A stretch of DNA of 14,789 nt from Actinomycetota bacterium (GCA_009705865.1 WLSJ01000030.1:1-14789); one strand, 5' to 3'; shown: positions 1 through 7,370, numbered from the stretch's first letter. The notes: generated from the sequence alone by a model not told the origin. Numbers and translations: made by a program.

Positions 1-242
1 ATGATTGCGGCTGACACTGTGAGTACGCCGCCGATGATGACTTTCAAGGTGCCGTTGATACGGGTGAGTTCTTTTTCGATATTGCCGATCCGGTAACTGA
101 TCGGTTCAAAATCTTGTTTGCGGGCGACGTCCGACCAGCCTGAGGGTGGCAGGTGTTCCATGAGTATGTTGGCCACGTCGTCTCCTAGGTGTGATCGCAG
201 CCCGACCTGCATGTCGAACCGTTGTGCTTCGCTGATTGTCAT
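1..242 (-). CDS. Small coiled-coil/membrane-anchor protein (3' end cut by window edge)
   Basis: Eighty codons are visible before the window edge. The start is the ATG at 240-242, preceded on the minus strand by a good ribosome site (AAAGGA, about 7 bases upstream). The N-terminus (residues 1-40) contains SEAQRFDM, then GDDVANILMEHLPPSGWSDVA. A short charged helix follows (IGNIEKELTRINGTL, about 52-66), likely a coiled coil. The last visible stretch (VIIGGVLTVSAAI) is hydrophobic and looks like the start of a C-terminal membrane segment. This layout, an LMEHLPPxGW-type head, a coiled coil and a terminal membrane helix, recurs in small actinobacterial proteins of unknown function. I cannot assign a role. 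It is the last gene of a minus-strand run. The gap to the 121-aa gene upstream (243-334) shows no obvious terminator. Confidence 0.72.
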   Translation of the reverse strand, partial: MTISEAQRFDMQVGLRSHLGDDVANILMEHLPPSGWSDVARKQDFEPISYRIGNIEKELTRINGTLKVIIGGVLTVSAAI

Positions 243-334
243 AGTAAATCCTTTTGTATGGCTTTGTACAGCGATGTGTGCGATACATGTCAGAAATGGA
301 AATACTCTTCCCTGGCGGGGTGAGACTTTGGTTC

Positions 335-700
335 CTAGGCCAGATACTTGGTTATCCACTCCGCAAAGTCTGCGGTGCGGCCGTGGAAACGCTCAAGTTC
401 ATCTTTGATCAGGATGACTTTTAGACCTTCGGTAGTGCGTTGCAATACGGCAGGAAACTCACCGGCGAGCGCAATGAGGACATCGTCAGGTGCGTCATCT
501 CGGTGAAAGAGGCGAAACGGGACAGCAAGTGAATCGGCACACTGTTTCCATTCGGCCTTTTTAGTAAAGAGACCATGAGTCAGTTCGCATAGCGAACAAT
601 GAGTGATGCCGAAACGAGCACCCACCCAATAGGAGATCTCGCCCAACAATGTTGAGTCAGCGTCATAGACCCCAATGAGTTCAACGACGGGTGATGTCAT
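335..700 (-). CDS. 121-aa conserved-looking HCxxC protein of unknown function
   Basis: This is a complete 121-aa soluble protein without signal peptide or membrane segment. It starts with a hydrophobic beta-like strand (VVELIGVYDAD, residues 5-15). It then has an H34-C35-S-L-C38 motif followed by E39 and H42. The second half is mixed alpha/beta and ends FAEWITKYLA. An HCxxC pair after a beta-alpha start could be a redox pair or a metal ligand, but no thioredoxin fold can be proven by eye. From memory, related actinobacterial hypotheticals carry a similar HCxLC motif. The start at 700 is two bases after the TAG stop of the upstream secreted-protein gene. The only Shine-Dalgarno-like bases (TAGGA) touch the ATG, so translation is probably coupled to that gene. 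Codons 33-40 lie in a 23-bp sequence repeated exactly at 2023-2045. Confidence 0.75.
   Translation of the reverse strand: MTSPVVELIGVYDADSTLLGEISYWVGARFGITHCSLCELTHGLFTKKAEWKQCADSLAVPFRLFHRDDAPDDVLIALAGEFPAVLQRTTEGLKVILIKDELERFHGRTADFAEWITKYLA
582..604. repeat. 23-bp palindromic direct repeat, copy 1
   Basis: This copy is identical over 23 bases to 2023-2045, in the same orientation. Its core GTTCGCATAGCGAAC (583-597) is a perfect inverted repeat with 6-base arms around ATA. Here it lies inside the 121-aa gene, where the minus strand reads THCSLCEL. The bases flanking the two copies differ completely, so the match is exactly bounded. Confidence 0.9.
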
Positions 701-702
701 TC

Positions 703-1995
703 CTACAGTTTGATGTTCAACTTGTCAGACCAGCGTCCGCCAACCTTTTTCACGCCACGAATTTTGCATGACCATTTGCCTTTAGTGAGATTCTTTACGG
801 TGACGGTTGATGTTTTTGCTGTTGCGAATTTTGTCACGATGCCTTTAGTGCACATTGCTTGGTAACTGGTCGCCCCACTGACAGATGCGCCCACCACTTT
901 CACCTTTGTAGACGATGCACGAGAAGCGCGACGGATAGTAGGTGCACGCAAGAGTGAAGTCTTCGGCTTGATCTTCAACGTTGGTGCAGTGGAATAGCGC
1001 AATGCTGCTGTATGAACACCTTGTGATGCCACTGCAGTGCCATACAGACGAATGTCTGGCATGGTGATCAACAAGCCCGGAATAGGGGCAGTAACTCGCG
1101 TGGCAGTTGACGCCACTTTTGTGGTGACACCTGAATCCGTACGGGTGGTCGAAAGTGAAGTTGCCAGAACGTCTGCAGTAGTGCCGTACGCAAACTGGAT
1201 AAACGTGTCAGGTACAAACGCACTGTATTTCAGAATGTTGTCGGTGCCATCTGGCCGTTTTGCTGGCCCAAGAAGATCAACGCTAAAAGTTAACGCTGTT
1301 TGATCGAAGACTAAGCCGCCAGTGACAGAGGCATTACTTGAAACCCACATACCTTTTTTAGAGTCGCGAAGTGTGCCTGGTGATTCGTAATTCAAAACAC
1401 CTTGTGCATAGGACTTGTAGTCGTAAGTGCTCGTCGGATTATTGCAGTCGTCTTCACAACCAATTGCTGCTGTATAGGAATATGTCCGAATTACGCCGGT
1501 GGTGATCCAATTTCCGTCAACTTGATTGACGTCAATGTAATTTACATCAGAGCTAGCAAACAACTCAGGAGACGGTCTGAATGCACCGGTGTTGATTGCA
1601 AAAGTTGCAGCTGTTCCGACGGGTATTTCCGGAGCAAGTTCCTGGAACGCAGGAACGCCGCTAGGGCGATTGACTTCAAGTTCATACACAAGACCCGGTT
1701 GCTTGTAATCCTTGATGTTGTAGATCCATGCTTTGAATGAGATGTTGAGGCTTGCATCAGGAGTTTCAAACACTCCGTCATTATTGAGATCGACTCCCCA
1801 CGATGCGACACAGAATGTTGTAACAGTTGCACTGCACGCGGGGAACTGATCAAAATCCTTGTATGAAGAAGGGACGTCTGCAGTGGGGTCGGGGTCGACA
1901 GCAGATGCAATCGAATGCGGGACCACAGCAGATGCAGCAAGAATGCTCACTACAGCGAACAGGCGACGAAGACGGCGGGATTGAGATGTATGCAT
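703..1995 (-). CDS. Exported 430-aa protein with EF-hand-like loop and Lys-rich C-terminal domain
   Basis: The protein begins with an Arg-rich n-region and hydrophobic core, with a likely signal peptidase I site after residue 32 (SIASA|VDP). The mature N-terminus holds C54 and C62, then a textbook 12-residue calcium loop at 69-80 (DLNNDGVFETPD). Positions 1, 3, 5 and 12 are D/N and position 6 is G. A beta-rich middle contains C180 and C184 and ends in PGLLITMP (306-313), followed by RYSTAPTLK (333-341). Residues about 350-430 form a basic, fibronectin-III-like beta domain with C382 and C410, which could form a disulfide. No enzyme motif was seen. A surface or matrix role is inferred. The start is weakly supported (GGA two bases from ATG). 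Its stop is two bases from the 121-aa gene. The neighbouring 427-aa exported protein has a comparable layout. Confidence 0.85.
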   Translation of the reverse strand: MHTSQSRRLRRLFAVVSILAASAVVPHSIASAVDPDPTADVPSSYKDFDQFPACSATVTTFCVASWGVDLNNDGVFETPDASLNISFKAWIYNIKDYKQPGLVYELEVNRPSGVPAFQELAPEIPVGTAATFAINTGAFRPSPELFASSDVNYIDVNQVDGNWITTGVIRTYSYTAAIGCEDDCNNPTSTYDYKSYAQGVLNYESPGTLRDSKKGMWVSSNASVTGGLVFDQTALTFSVDLLGPAKRPDGTDNILKYSAFVPDTFIQFAYGTTADVLATSLSTTRTDSGVTTKVASTATRVTAPIPGLLITMPDIRLYGTAVASQGVHTAALRYSTAPTLKIKPKTSLLRAPTIRRASRASSTKVKVVGASVSGATSYQAMCTKGIVTKFATAKTSTVTVKNLTKGKWSCKIRGVKKVGGRWSDKLNIKL

Positions 1996-2022
1996 ATTCC
2001 AACTTTACACATTTTCCTAATT

Positions 2023-2045
2023 AGTTCGCATAGCGAACAATGAGT
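2023..2045. repeat. 23-bp palindromic direct repeat, copy 2
   Basis: This is the exact second copy of 582-604. It begins 28 bases upstream of the start codon of the 430-aa exported protein, at the point where the FAS1 remnant loses resemblance to its family. In the FAS1 reading frame it encodes THCSLCEL, the same residues and codon phase as copy 1 inside the 121-aa gene. The palindrome could form a hairpin in the leader of the exported-protein mRNA. An overlapping CTAATTAG palindrome lies at 2017-2024. Confidence 0.9.
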
Positions 2046-2272
2046 TCCGTGATGAAGGAGAAGCTTGTCAAGAAGTCCGGCTGGCAAAGCTTCGAACGCT
2101 GCGTTTGTCGGGGCGAAAACCGTGAGAGGTCCTTCGCCTGAAAGTGCTTCACCAAGGCCAGCTGCTGTTACAGCAACAACCAAAGTAGAGAAGTCTTCGT
2201 TGCCCCATCTGATCCGCAGGCAGATAGCAACTGGACTGATGCTGCAGCCATAGCGATAATTGTCTTTTTCAT
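2046..2272 (-). pseudogene. Broken fasciclin-domain (FAS1) lipoprotein gene
   Basis: From the ATG at 2270-2272 the minus strand encodes a lipoprotein signal, MKKTIIAMAAASVQLLSAC, with lipobox LSAC and Cys19. It then runs into a TAA after 34 codons. One frame over, from about codon 23, it encodes the opening of a FAS1 domain: NEDFSTLVVAVTAAGLGEAL, then GPLTVFAPTNAAFEALPAG and LLDKLL. FAS1 domains are about 130 residues; only about 45 remain. The usual linker between lipobox and domain is missing, consistent with a small deletion that also shifted the frame. The 3' part is lost where the 23-bp repeat begins. Intact relatives are surface-anchored adhesion-type lipoproteins. This copy should not make a functional protein. 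A sequencing error could explain the frameshift but not the missing two thirds of the domain. Confidence 0.82.
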
Positions 2273-2324
2273 GTTTTCACTCTTGTGAATTTTGTGGCCC
2301 AACTGGTCCGTTGGTCAGCACAGA

Positions 2325-2351
2325 GATAATTCAACACCGAGAGGAATTATC
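2325..2351. promoter_or_regulatory. Inverted repeat upstream of FAS1 remnant
   Basis: Perfect 8-base arms GATAATTC and GAATTATC are separated by 11 bases. The repeat lies 53 bases upstream of the FAS1 remnant start, in the 193-base gap between that remnant and the end of the 427-aa exported protein gene. A smaller one, CCAAC-N6-GTTGG, is at 2299-2314. These could be operator half-sites of the former lipoprotein gene or part of a weak terminator for the upstream gene. No T-tract follows on the minus strand, so an operator fits better. Confidence 0.4.
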
Positions 2352-2465
2352 GGCGCCCTAGCCGTTCTGTGTCACATTTCCGCATTCTCGTCAGACGGGA
2401 TACGGCTGAATTCTGCCTGCAGGGGCCCTTTGCGTGGGTCCAGGGTCGGCCGTTTAGCTATTTGT

Positions 2466-3749
2466 TCATTTAAGAACTTGAGAAATCCGCTGTACAACTT
2501 TTTTCTTGCCGACAGTACAAGTGATCGTTAACGAGGCCTTTTTAGTGGCGGAGAGTTTTAACTTCGTGCGCAAGGTTGCAGAGGTGAGGGAAGTACTGAT
2601 GAGACCTTTCGAGCTGCTCTTCACAGTCTTCACCAACGTGATGTTACGTGAACCAGATTTGCCGGTAATTGAGCATGTTGCTTTACGGGCCTTGGAAACC
2701 GTGAACGACAATTTCTTGTTAGTTGGTAGAGCTTTCGGCTTGAACCGCAGAGATAGCGAAGACTTTGGCTTGGCGATAGCGCTTGCAAATTTCAGTACAG
2801 GCCGCTTGTAGCGAGCGCCTGCCGAAGCAGCCGATACGTTTGAGTTGGCCTCAAAGGGCATGTCAATAAGCAAAGCAGGCAAGATGCGCACGTCGGTTTG
2901 TATTCCAGAACCAGTTGCTCCTTCAAACGTGTTTGTTCCGCCTGTGACTGTTATTTCTGACGTCACTGTGTAACTGACGCAGATGACCTTTGTGAACTCA
3001 TCTTTGCAGTTCCATTCAACGCTTGCTTGCGTCTTTGGCAAGTTGCCAAAGTTTTGAGCAATGGTTCCAGAGAGTTCACCAGTGGTTCCCAACGTGAGTT
3101 TCCAGGTGCAGTTGCGAGTGCCACTAAAGCCAACAGTCCAAGGCCAAGCCTTTGTTTGGGGCAGCACCATGTCGTTGCCGACAGGATCCGATGTTGGAAT
3201 TGTCATCGTGTAGATAAAAGTTGTATCCATCTTGAATTCAGTCGTGCAGGTGGTGGCGAATGAACCAGCTCCAAATTTGGTTGATGTCACAGGAAACGAA
3301 GTTGTGGCATTGTCTTCCTTTGACACAGAGGGAAAATTGCAGCTTTGTTTCGGTGGGTTAACGGGTGCCCAAGTTGCTCGTGGATTGGTGCTTCTCCATA
3401 CACCTACCTGGTTATTGATCTCGTCCATACGATCTTGAAAGTAGGTGCGGTTGAAAGCAGTTGTTGCCCCAACGGGATCAGTGCACGTAAAAGTTGCACC
3501 GTTGATTGTGACAATGTCGTCGAAACCCTCGTCTTTTCGAGTAAGAACAACATCACAAAGATTGATGTATGTCTCGTCAATAGTGGTTGAAGTTGCTCCA
3601 CTAACTGTGGTGCTGCAACCTGCGACAACTGGAGTAGCGATTGGGGTGGTGGTTGAATCAGTCTCCGCTGAAGCATTCGTACTGAGGGCGATTGCTGTCG
3701 TCACAACAGTGATTGCCAATATGGCGGAGTTGAACTTCTTTGCTGACAT
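2466..3749 (-). CDS. Exported 427-aa Cys-rich protein with basic C-terminal domain
   Basis: The start at 3749 (MSAKKFNS) is preferred because GGAG sits six bases upstream. An in-frame ATG four codons earlier at 3761 has no such site. A Sec-type signal peptide ends near residue 28 (NASA|ET), followed by a Thr/Pro-rich linker. Ten cysteines (45, 65, 89, 137, 168, 214, 248, 257, 359, 411), an even number, suggest disulfides in an extracellular beta-rich protein. PALLIDMP at 291-298 and RYKRPVLK at 313-320 match in order and spacing the PGLLITMP and RYSTAPTLK of the 430-aa protein downstream. The last 100 residues are Lys/Ser/Thr-rich beta strands with C359 and C411. No catalytic motif or cell-wall sorting signal was seen. 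Function is unknown; a surface-associated role is inferred. Confidence 0.83.
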   Translation of the reverse strand: MSAKKFNSAILAITVVTTAIALSTNASAETDSTTTPIATPVVAGCSTTVSGATSTTIDETYINLCDVVLTRKDEGFDDIVTINGATFTCTDPVGATTAFNRTYFQDRMDEINNQVGVWRSTNPRATWAPVNPPKQSCNFPSVSKEDNATTSFPVTSTKFGAGSFATTCTTEFKMDTTFIYTMTIPTSDPVGNDMVLPQTKAWPWTVGFSGTRNCTWKLTLGTTGELSGTIAQNFGNLPKTQASVEWNCKDEFTKVICVSYTVTSEITVTGGTNTFEGATGSGIQTDVRILPALLIDMPFEANSNVSAASAGARYKRPVLKFASAIAKPKSSLSLRFKPKALPTNKKLSFTVSKARKATCSITGKSGSRNITLVKTVKSSSKGLISTSLTSATLRTKLKLSATKKASLTITCTVGKKKVVQRISQVLK

Positions 3750-4233
3750 GGCATGCTCCATAAATGATGTGGCTAAGTGGTAACCAATGGTGACTCTACT
3801 TCAATAGAGCACTTCGCGATATGAAGTTGGTGTTCCAACACGTAGCGCCCAAATGAAACAACTGTGATGTTCGCTTATGGAATGGCAAAGTCAACCAGCA
3901 TCTCAACTCACCCGAGAGGGCCGACTTCGCTTTCGGCGAACTCATTTGTGCTCATGCGCAATGACCAGTCTCTTGTGTTGTATCGACGCCGTATACAAAT
4001 GGCGCGAACAGCCTCGCCACCCGCGGCCTAGACAGTCGCCGCTCCCCATTTTCGAGAGTCAAAGATCAGTGCTGTGTGCTGTCTGGTTCACATTTCAGAT
4101 AAATCTCGCTGAAGTGGGATAAAACCTAGTGACCTTGCTATCGGAATGAATGTTTCCTATTTGGGTGAACTATCATGGAAAACGGATGTATTCGGCGTTC
4201 TGGGCGAGTTTCGCTCCGAATTCCGTTCCTTCC
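3750..4233. other. Gene-poor stretch between exported-protein gene and tRNA-Lys
   Basis: About 480 bases without a convincing coding region. Open frames here (3877-4122 and 4150-4332, plus strand) lack ribosome sites and family resemblance, and the second runs through the tRNA. Inverted repeats include CTCTA-N6-TAGAG (3794-3809), GTTGG-TGTT-CCAAC (3826-3839) and TTCGC-N5-GCGAA (3926-3940). The first two lie 45-90 bases upstream of the 427-aa gene start and may be regulatory. The third shares its arms with the 23-bp repeat core but has a different spacer. The promoter of the tRNA must lie in the right part, but I see no clear -35/-10 pair. Confidence 0.55.
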
Positions 4234-4309
<76 letters not shown>

Positions 4310-4347
4310 ATTGGTTGCCATATATATGGTGACCATGGAGGTTTGTT

Positions 4348-5118
4348 ATGGACCAAAAAGTTCGAGTATCGCGTGAGGCTGACATTGTCACTGTCACGTT
4401 GTGTAACCCAGCCAAACGCAATGCATTGTCACTTGATGTTCTGAAGGAACTCACCGCTGCCTTTGAAGAGATTGCAGTATCTGATGCGGTGGGGGTTGTG
4501 TTGGCGGCGGAGGGTCCTGTTTTTTCGGCTGGACATAATTTCGGCGAAATGGCCGGTACGTCACGTGGAGATGCGTTCGATCTGTTTACTGTGTGTTCGA
4601 ACTTGATGCAATTGATGCACCGAATTCCGCAAGTTGTTATTGCGCGAGTGCATGCACTTGCAACAGCTGCTGGGTGTCAGCTTGTAGCTACATGTGATCT
4701 TGCAGTTGCTGCTGAGTCTGCAGGTTTCGCGATTCCGGGTGGCAAGGGCGGATTGTTTTGTCACACGCCGCTAGTTGCAGTTGCGCGCAACTTGTCACCT
4801 AAGCGTGCATTGGAGATGGCCATGACTGGCGATGCAATTTCTGCGGTGACTGCTTTGGAGTGGGGTTTTGTGAATGTAGTTGTTGCTGATGATGAACTTG
4901 ATGCAGCAGTGAATGAACTGATGGCGCGTGCAACACGAGGTTCACGTGAATCAAAAGCCATTGGCAAGCGTGCCTACTACGAACAGATTGTTTTGCCAGA
5001 AGATCAGGCCTATGAATTTGCTTCAGCTGTGATGGCTGATGCAGTGGTATCAGATGTTGCACAAGAAGGAATCGATGCATTTCTTGCGAAACGCTCGCCT
5101 GATTTCGGTGGTAGGTAA
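4348..5118 (+). CDS. Enoyl-CoA hydratase/isomerase-family protein (ECHDC3-like, non-canonical active site)
   Basis: A 256-aa crotonase-fold protein, about the usual family length. GGAGG at 4337-4341 sits six bases before the ATG. The first oxyanion-hole strand is VFSAGHNFGEM (residues 58-68). The second is ATAAGCQLVATCDLAVAA (105-122), followed by FAIPGGKGGLFCHTP (127-141). This pattern resembles human ECHDC3 more than classical hydratases. In classical enoyl-CoA hydratase the second loop reads GGGCE and a second glutamate follows about 20 residues later. Here the first position is Q111 and the second lies in a Gly-rich loop without Glu. It may therefore bind CoA thioesters but not hydrate enoyl-CoA by the standard two-Glu mechanism. 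Five bases separate its stop from the copper ATPase start, so the two are probably co-transcribed. Confidence 0.9.
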   Translation: MDQKVRVSREADIVTVTLCNPAKRNALSLDVLKELTAAFEEIAVSDAVGVVLAAEGPVFSAGHNFGEMAGTSRGDAFDLFTVCSNLMQLMHRIPQVVIARVHALATAAGCQLVATCDLAVAAESAGFAIPGGKGGLFCHTPLVAVARNLSPKRALEMAMTGDAISAVTALEWGFVNVVVADDELDAAVNELMARATRGSRESKAIGKRAYYEQIVLPEDQAYEFASAVMADAVVSDVAQEGIDAFLAKRSPDFGGR

Positions 5119-5123
5119 TAGGT

Positions 5124-7370
5124 ATGAGCGTTGTGTTGCCCCCCGCTTCCATCATTGAAGTAGAACTTGCAGTTCAGGGAATGACTTGCGGTGCGTGTGC
5201 TGCCAAGATTCAGAGAGAACTGAACGAAATTCCAGGTATTGAAGCTGCGGTCAACTACGCAACAGAAACTGCCATGGTGGCTTTCGATGGAGATTCGGTT
5301 TCCGAGACGACTGTCATCAAAGCAATTGAACATGCCGGATATTCAGCGCGGGTAATGGATGATCAGCCATTCGATGATGATCTTGATGCACGACTACGCG
5401 CGGCGTCCATTCGATTGGGAATCTCAGTTGCATTCACAATTCCTGTGGTTTTGTTGTCAATGGTCATGGCGTGGCAGTTTCACAACTGGCAATGGTGGGC
5501 GATGGGGTTGTCGGCACCTGTTGTTACATGGGGTGCGTGGCCATTTCATAAAGCAGCTGTTCGCAATGCGTTGCATGGAACATCAACCATGGACACACTG
5601 ATCAGTGTGGGTGTTGTTGCCGCAACTGCATGGAGCATTTGGGCAGTTGTCTGGGGTGATGCGATTGAGTCAGCCTCACATGCAGGAATGACCATGGCGC
5701 AATCCAGTTCTTCGCATGTCTATTTCGAAGTGGGTGCAACAGTTACGTCGTTCATTTTGGTGGGTCGCTTTTTGGAAATGCGGGCAAAGCATTCAGCAGG
5801 TGATGCGTTGCGGTCATTGTTGGCATTAGGTGCCAAGTACGCAACGGTGTTGCGCGATGGTGTTGAAGTGTCGATACCAGCATCTGTTGTGCGTGAAGGC
5901 GACATGGTTGTTGTGCGCCCAGGCGAGAAACTTGCTGCAGACGGAGTAGTTGCCGAAGGCTCTTCCAGCATTGACATGAGCATGGTGACAGGTGAGAGCG
6001 TGCCGGTAGATGTGGCCGTGGGTGATTCTGTGACATCAGCAACTGTGAACATGAATGGTCGCATTGTTGTTCGTGCAACACGAGTTGGTGCTGAAACAAC
6101 GTTTGCGCGAATGGCAAAGCTGGTACGCGAGGCACAGGCCACGAAGGCACCTGTACAGAAGTTTGCGGACAAAGTCAGCAGCATTTTTGTGCCGACAGTG
6201 TTTGTTATCAGTGCACTCACGTTGGTGGGCTGGTTGTATTTCGATGGTGATGCTTCGAAAGCGTTTACTGCAGCAGTGGCTGTGTTGATTATTGCGTGCC
6301 CCTGTGCGTTGGGCCTTGCGACCCCCACGGCACTGATGGTGGGTAGTGGCCGCGCTGCTCAAATGGGAATCGTTATTAAAGGAATCGATGTTCTACAAAG
6401 CACTCGTCGTATTGACACCGTGGTGTTGGATAAAACAGGCACGGTCACAACGGGCGTTATGACATTGGTTGATGTGATGTGTGTTGATGGCGTGTCTCGC
6501 GATGAAGCATTGCGAAATGCCGGTGCCGTTGAGAAAAGCAGCGAGCACCCCATTGCACGAGCAATCGTGCGATCCGCTGAACAAGAAATTGGCGTGTTGC
6601 CAAGTCTTGATGAGTTTGAATCATTGCCAGGGGTGGGAGCGACCGGGCGTATTGGCGGCTTAATCATCACAGTTGGTCGTGAGGAAATGTTCCGCGAACG
6701 CCTAGTGATTCTGCCGAAAGTCATTCGTGAAGCGCTGGCGTCATCGCGCGAACTCGGTCATACCGCTGTCATCGTTACTTGGGATGGGCAAGCAAAAGCC
6801 GTGATTTCATTGGCTGATCAGCCCAAACCGACTAGTGCAGAGGCCATCGCATCGTTGCGTCTTATGGGTCTTGCACCCATTTTGTTAACTGGCGACAATG
6901 CAACAACTGCACGTGCAATTGCAGAATCTGTTGGCATTGAAACTGATGAACATCATCTGTATGCAGGCGTGATGCCTGAAGACAAAGTGGCAGTGGTGCG
7001 TGATTTACAAGAACGTGGCTACGCAGTTGCCATGGTGGGTGATGGTGTGAATGATGCAGCGGCGCTAACGCAAGCAGATGTAGGTATTGCAATGGGCGGC
7101 GGTACTGATGTTGCCATGCAAGCAAGCGATCTCACCATTGTGAACGGAGACTTGCGGTCAGTTCCTGATGCAATTCGATTGTCACGAGCAACGCTTCGCA
7201 CTATCCGCACCAATGTGTTCTGGGCTTTTGCGTACAACGTGGCTGCAATACCGTTGGCTGCATCGGGGCGTTTGAACCCCATGTGGGCAGGCCTTGCTAT
7301 GGCGTCATCATCTGTGTTTGTGGTGACAAATAGTTTGCGACTACGTCGCGTGAAGTTGCATCGTTCATAA
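5124..7370 (+). CDS. copA: Copper-exporting P1B-type ATPase
   Basis: A 748-aa heavy-metal P-type ATPase of normal length. It has one N-terminal heavy-metal-associated domain with GMTCGAC (Cys22, Cys25). The actuator loop TGES is at 289-292 and the membrane metal-site motif CPC at 392-394. The phosphorylation motif DKTGT is at 436-440 (Asp436) and the SEHP nucleotide motif at 473-476. TGDN is at 589-592 and the hinge GDGVND at 639-644. The last two membrane helices carry FAYN (702-705) and MASSS (726-730), the signature of Cu(I)-specific P1B-1 pumps. The enzyme pumps Cu(I) out of the cytoplasm using ATP. The ribosome site is weak (GGTAGG). Translation may depend on the crotonase gene ending five bases upstream. 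No chaperone or copper-sensing repressor gene is adjacent. Confidence 0.97.
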   Translation: MSVVLPPASIIEVELAVQGMTCGACAAKIQRELNEIPGIEAAVNYATETAMVAFDGDSVSETTVIKAIEHAGYSARVMDDQPFDDDLDARLRAASIRLGISVAFTIPVVLLSMVMAWQFHNWQWWAMGLSAPVVTWGAWPFHKAAVRNALHGTSTMDTLISVGVVAATAWSIWAVVWGDAIESASHAGMTMAQSSSSHVYFEVGATVTSFILVGRFLEMRAKHSAGDALRSLLALGAKYATVLRDGVEVSIPASVVREGDMVVVRPGEKLAADGVVAEGSSSIDMSMVTGESVPVDVAVGDSVTSATVNMNGRIVVRATRVGAETTFARMAKLVREAQATKAPVQKFADKVSSIFVPTVFVISALTLVGWLYFDGDASKAFTAAVAVLIIACPCALGLATPTALMVGSGRAAQMGIVIKGIDVLQSTRRIDTVVLDKTGTVTTGVMTLVDVMCVDGVSRDEALRNAGAVEKSSEHPIARAIVRSAEQEIGVLPSLDEFESLPGVGATGRIGGLIITVGREEMFRERLVILPKVIREALASSRELGHTAVIVTWDGQAKAVISLADQPKPTSAEAIASLRLMGLAPILLTGDNATTARAIAESVGIETDEHHLYAGVMPEDKVAVVRDLQERGYAVAMVGDGVNDAAALTQADVGIAMGGGTDVAMQASDLTIVNGDLRSVPDAIRLSRATLRTIRTNVFWAFAYNVAAIPLAASGRLNPMWAGLAMASSSVFVVTNSLRLRRVKLHRS

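Noticed and set aside
583..597. The palindrome as a LexA/SOS box
   Set aside because: Actinobacterial SOS boxes read CGAAC-N4-GTTCG. Here the arms are in the opposite order with a three-base spacer.
582..2045. The 23-bp repeats as integron attC sites around a cassette
   Set aside because: The outer bases (GTTCGCA) do not fit the GTTRRRY core, the site is much shorter than attC, one copy is inside a coding sequence, and no integrase gene is present.
3877..4122. 81-aa open frame in the gene-poor stretch
   Set aside because: No ribosome site, odd composition (Arg/Ser/Cys/Trp), no domain resemblance; best read as chance.
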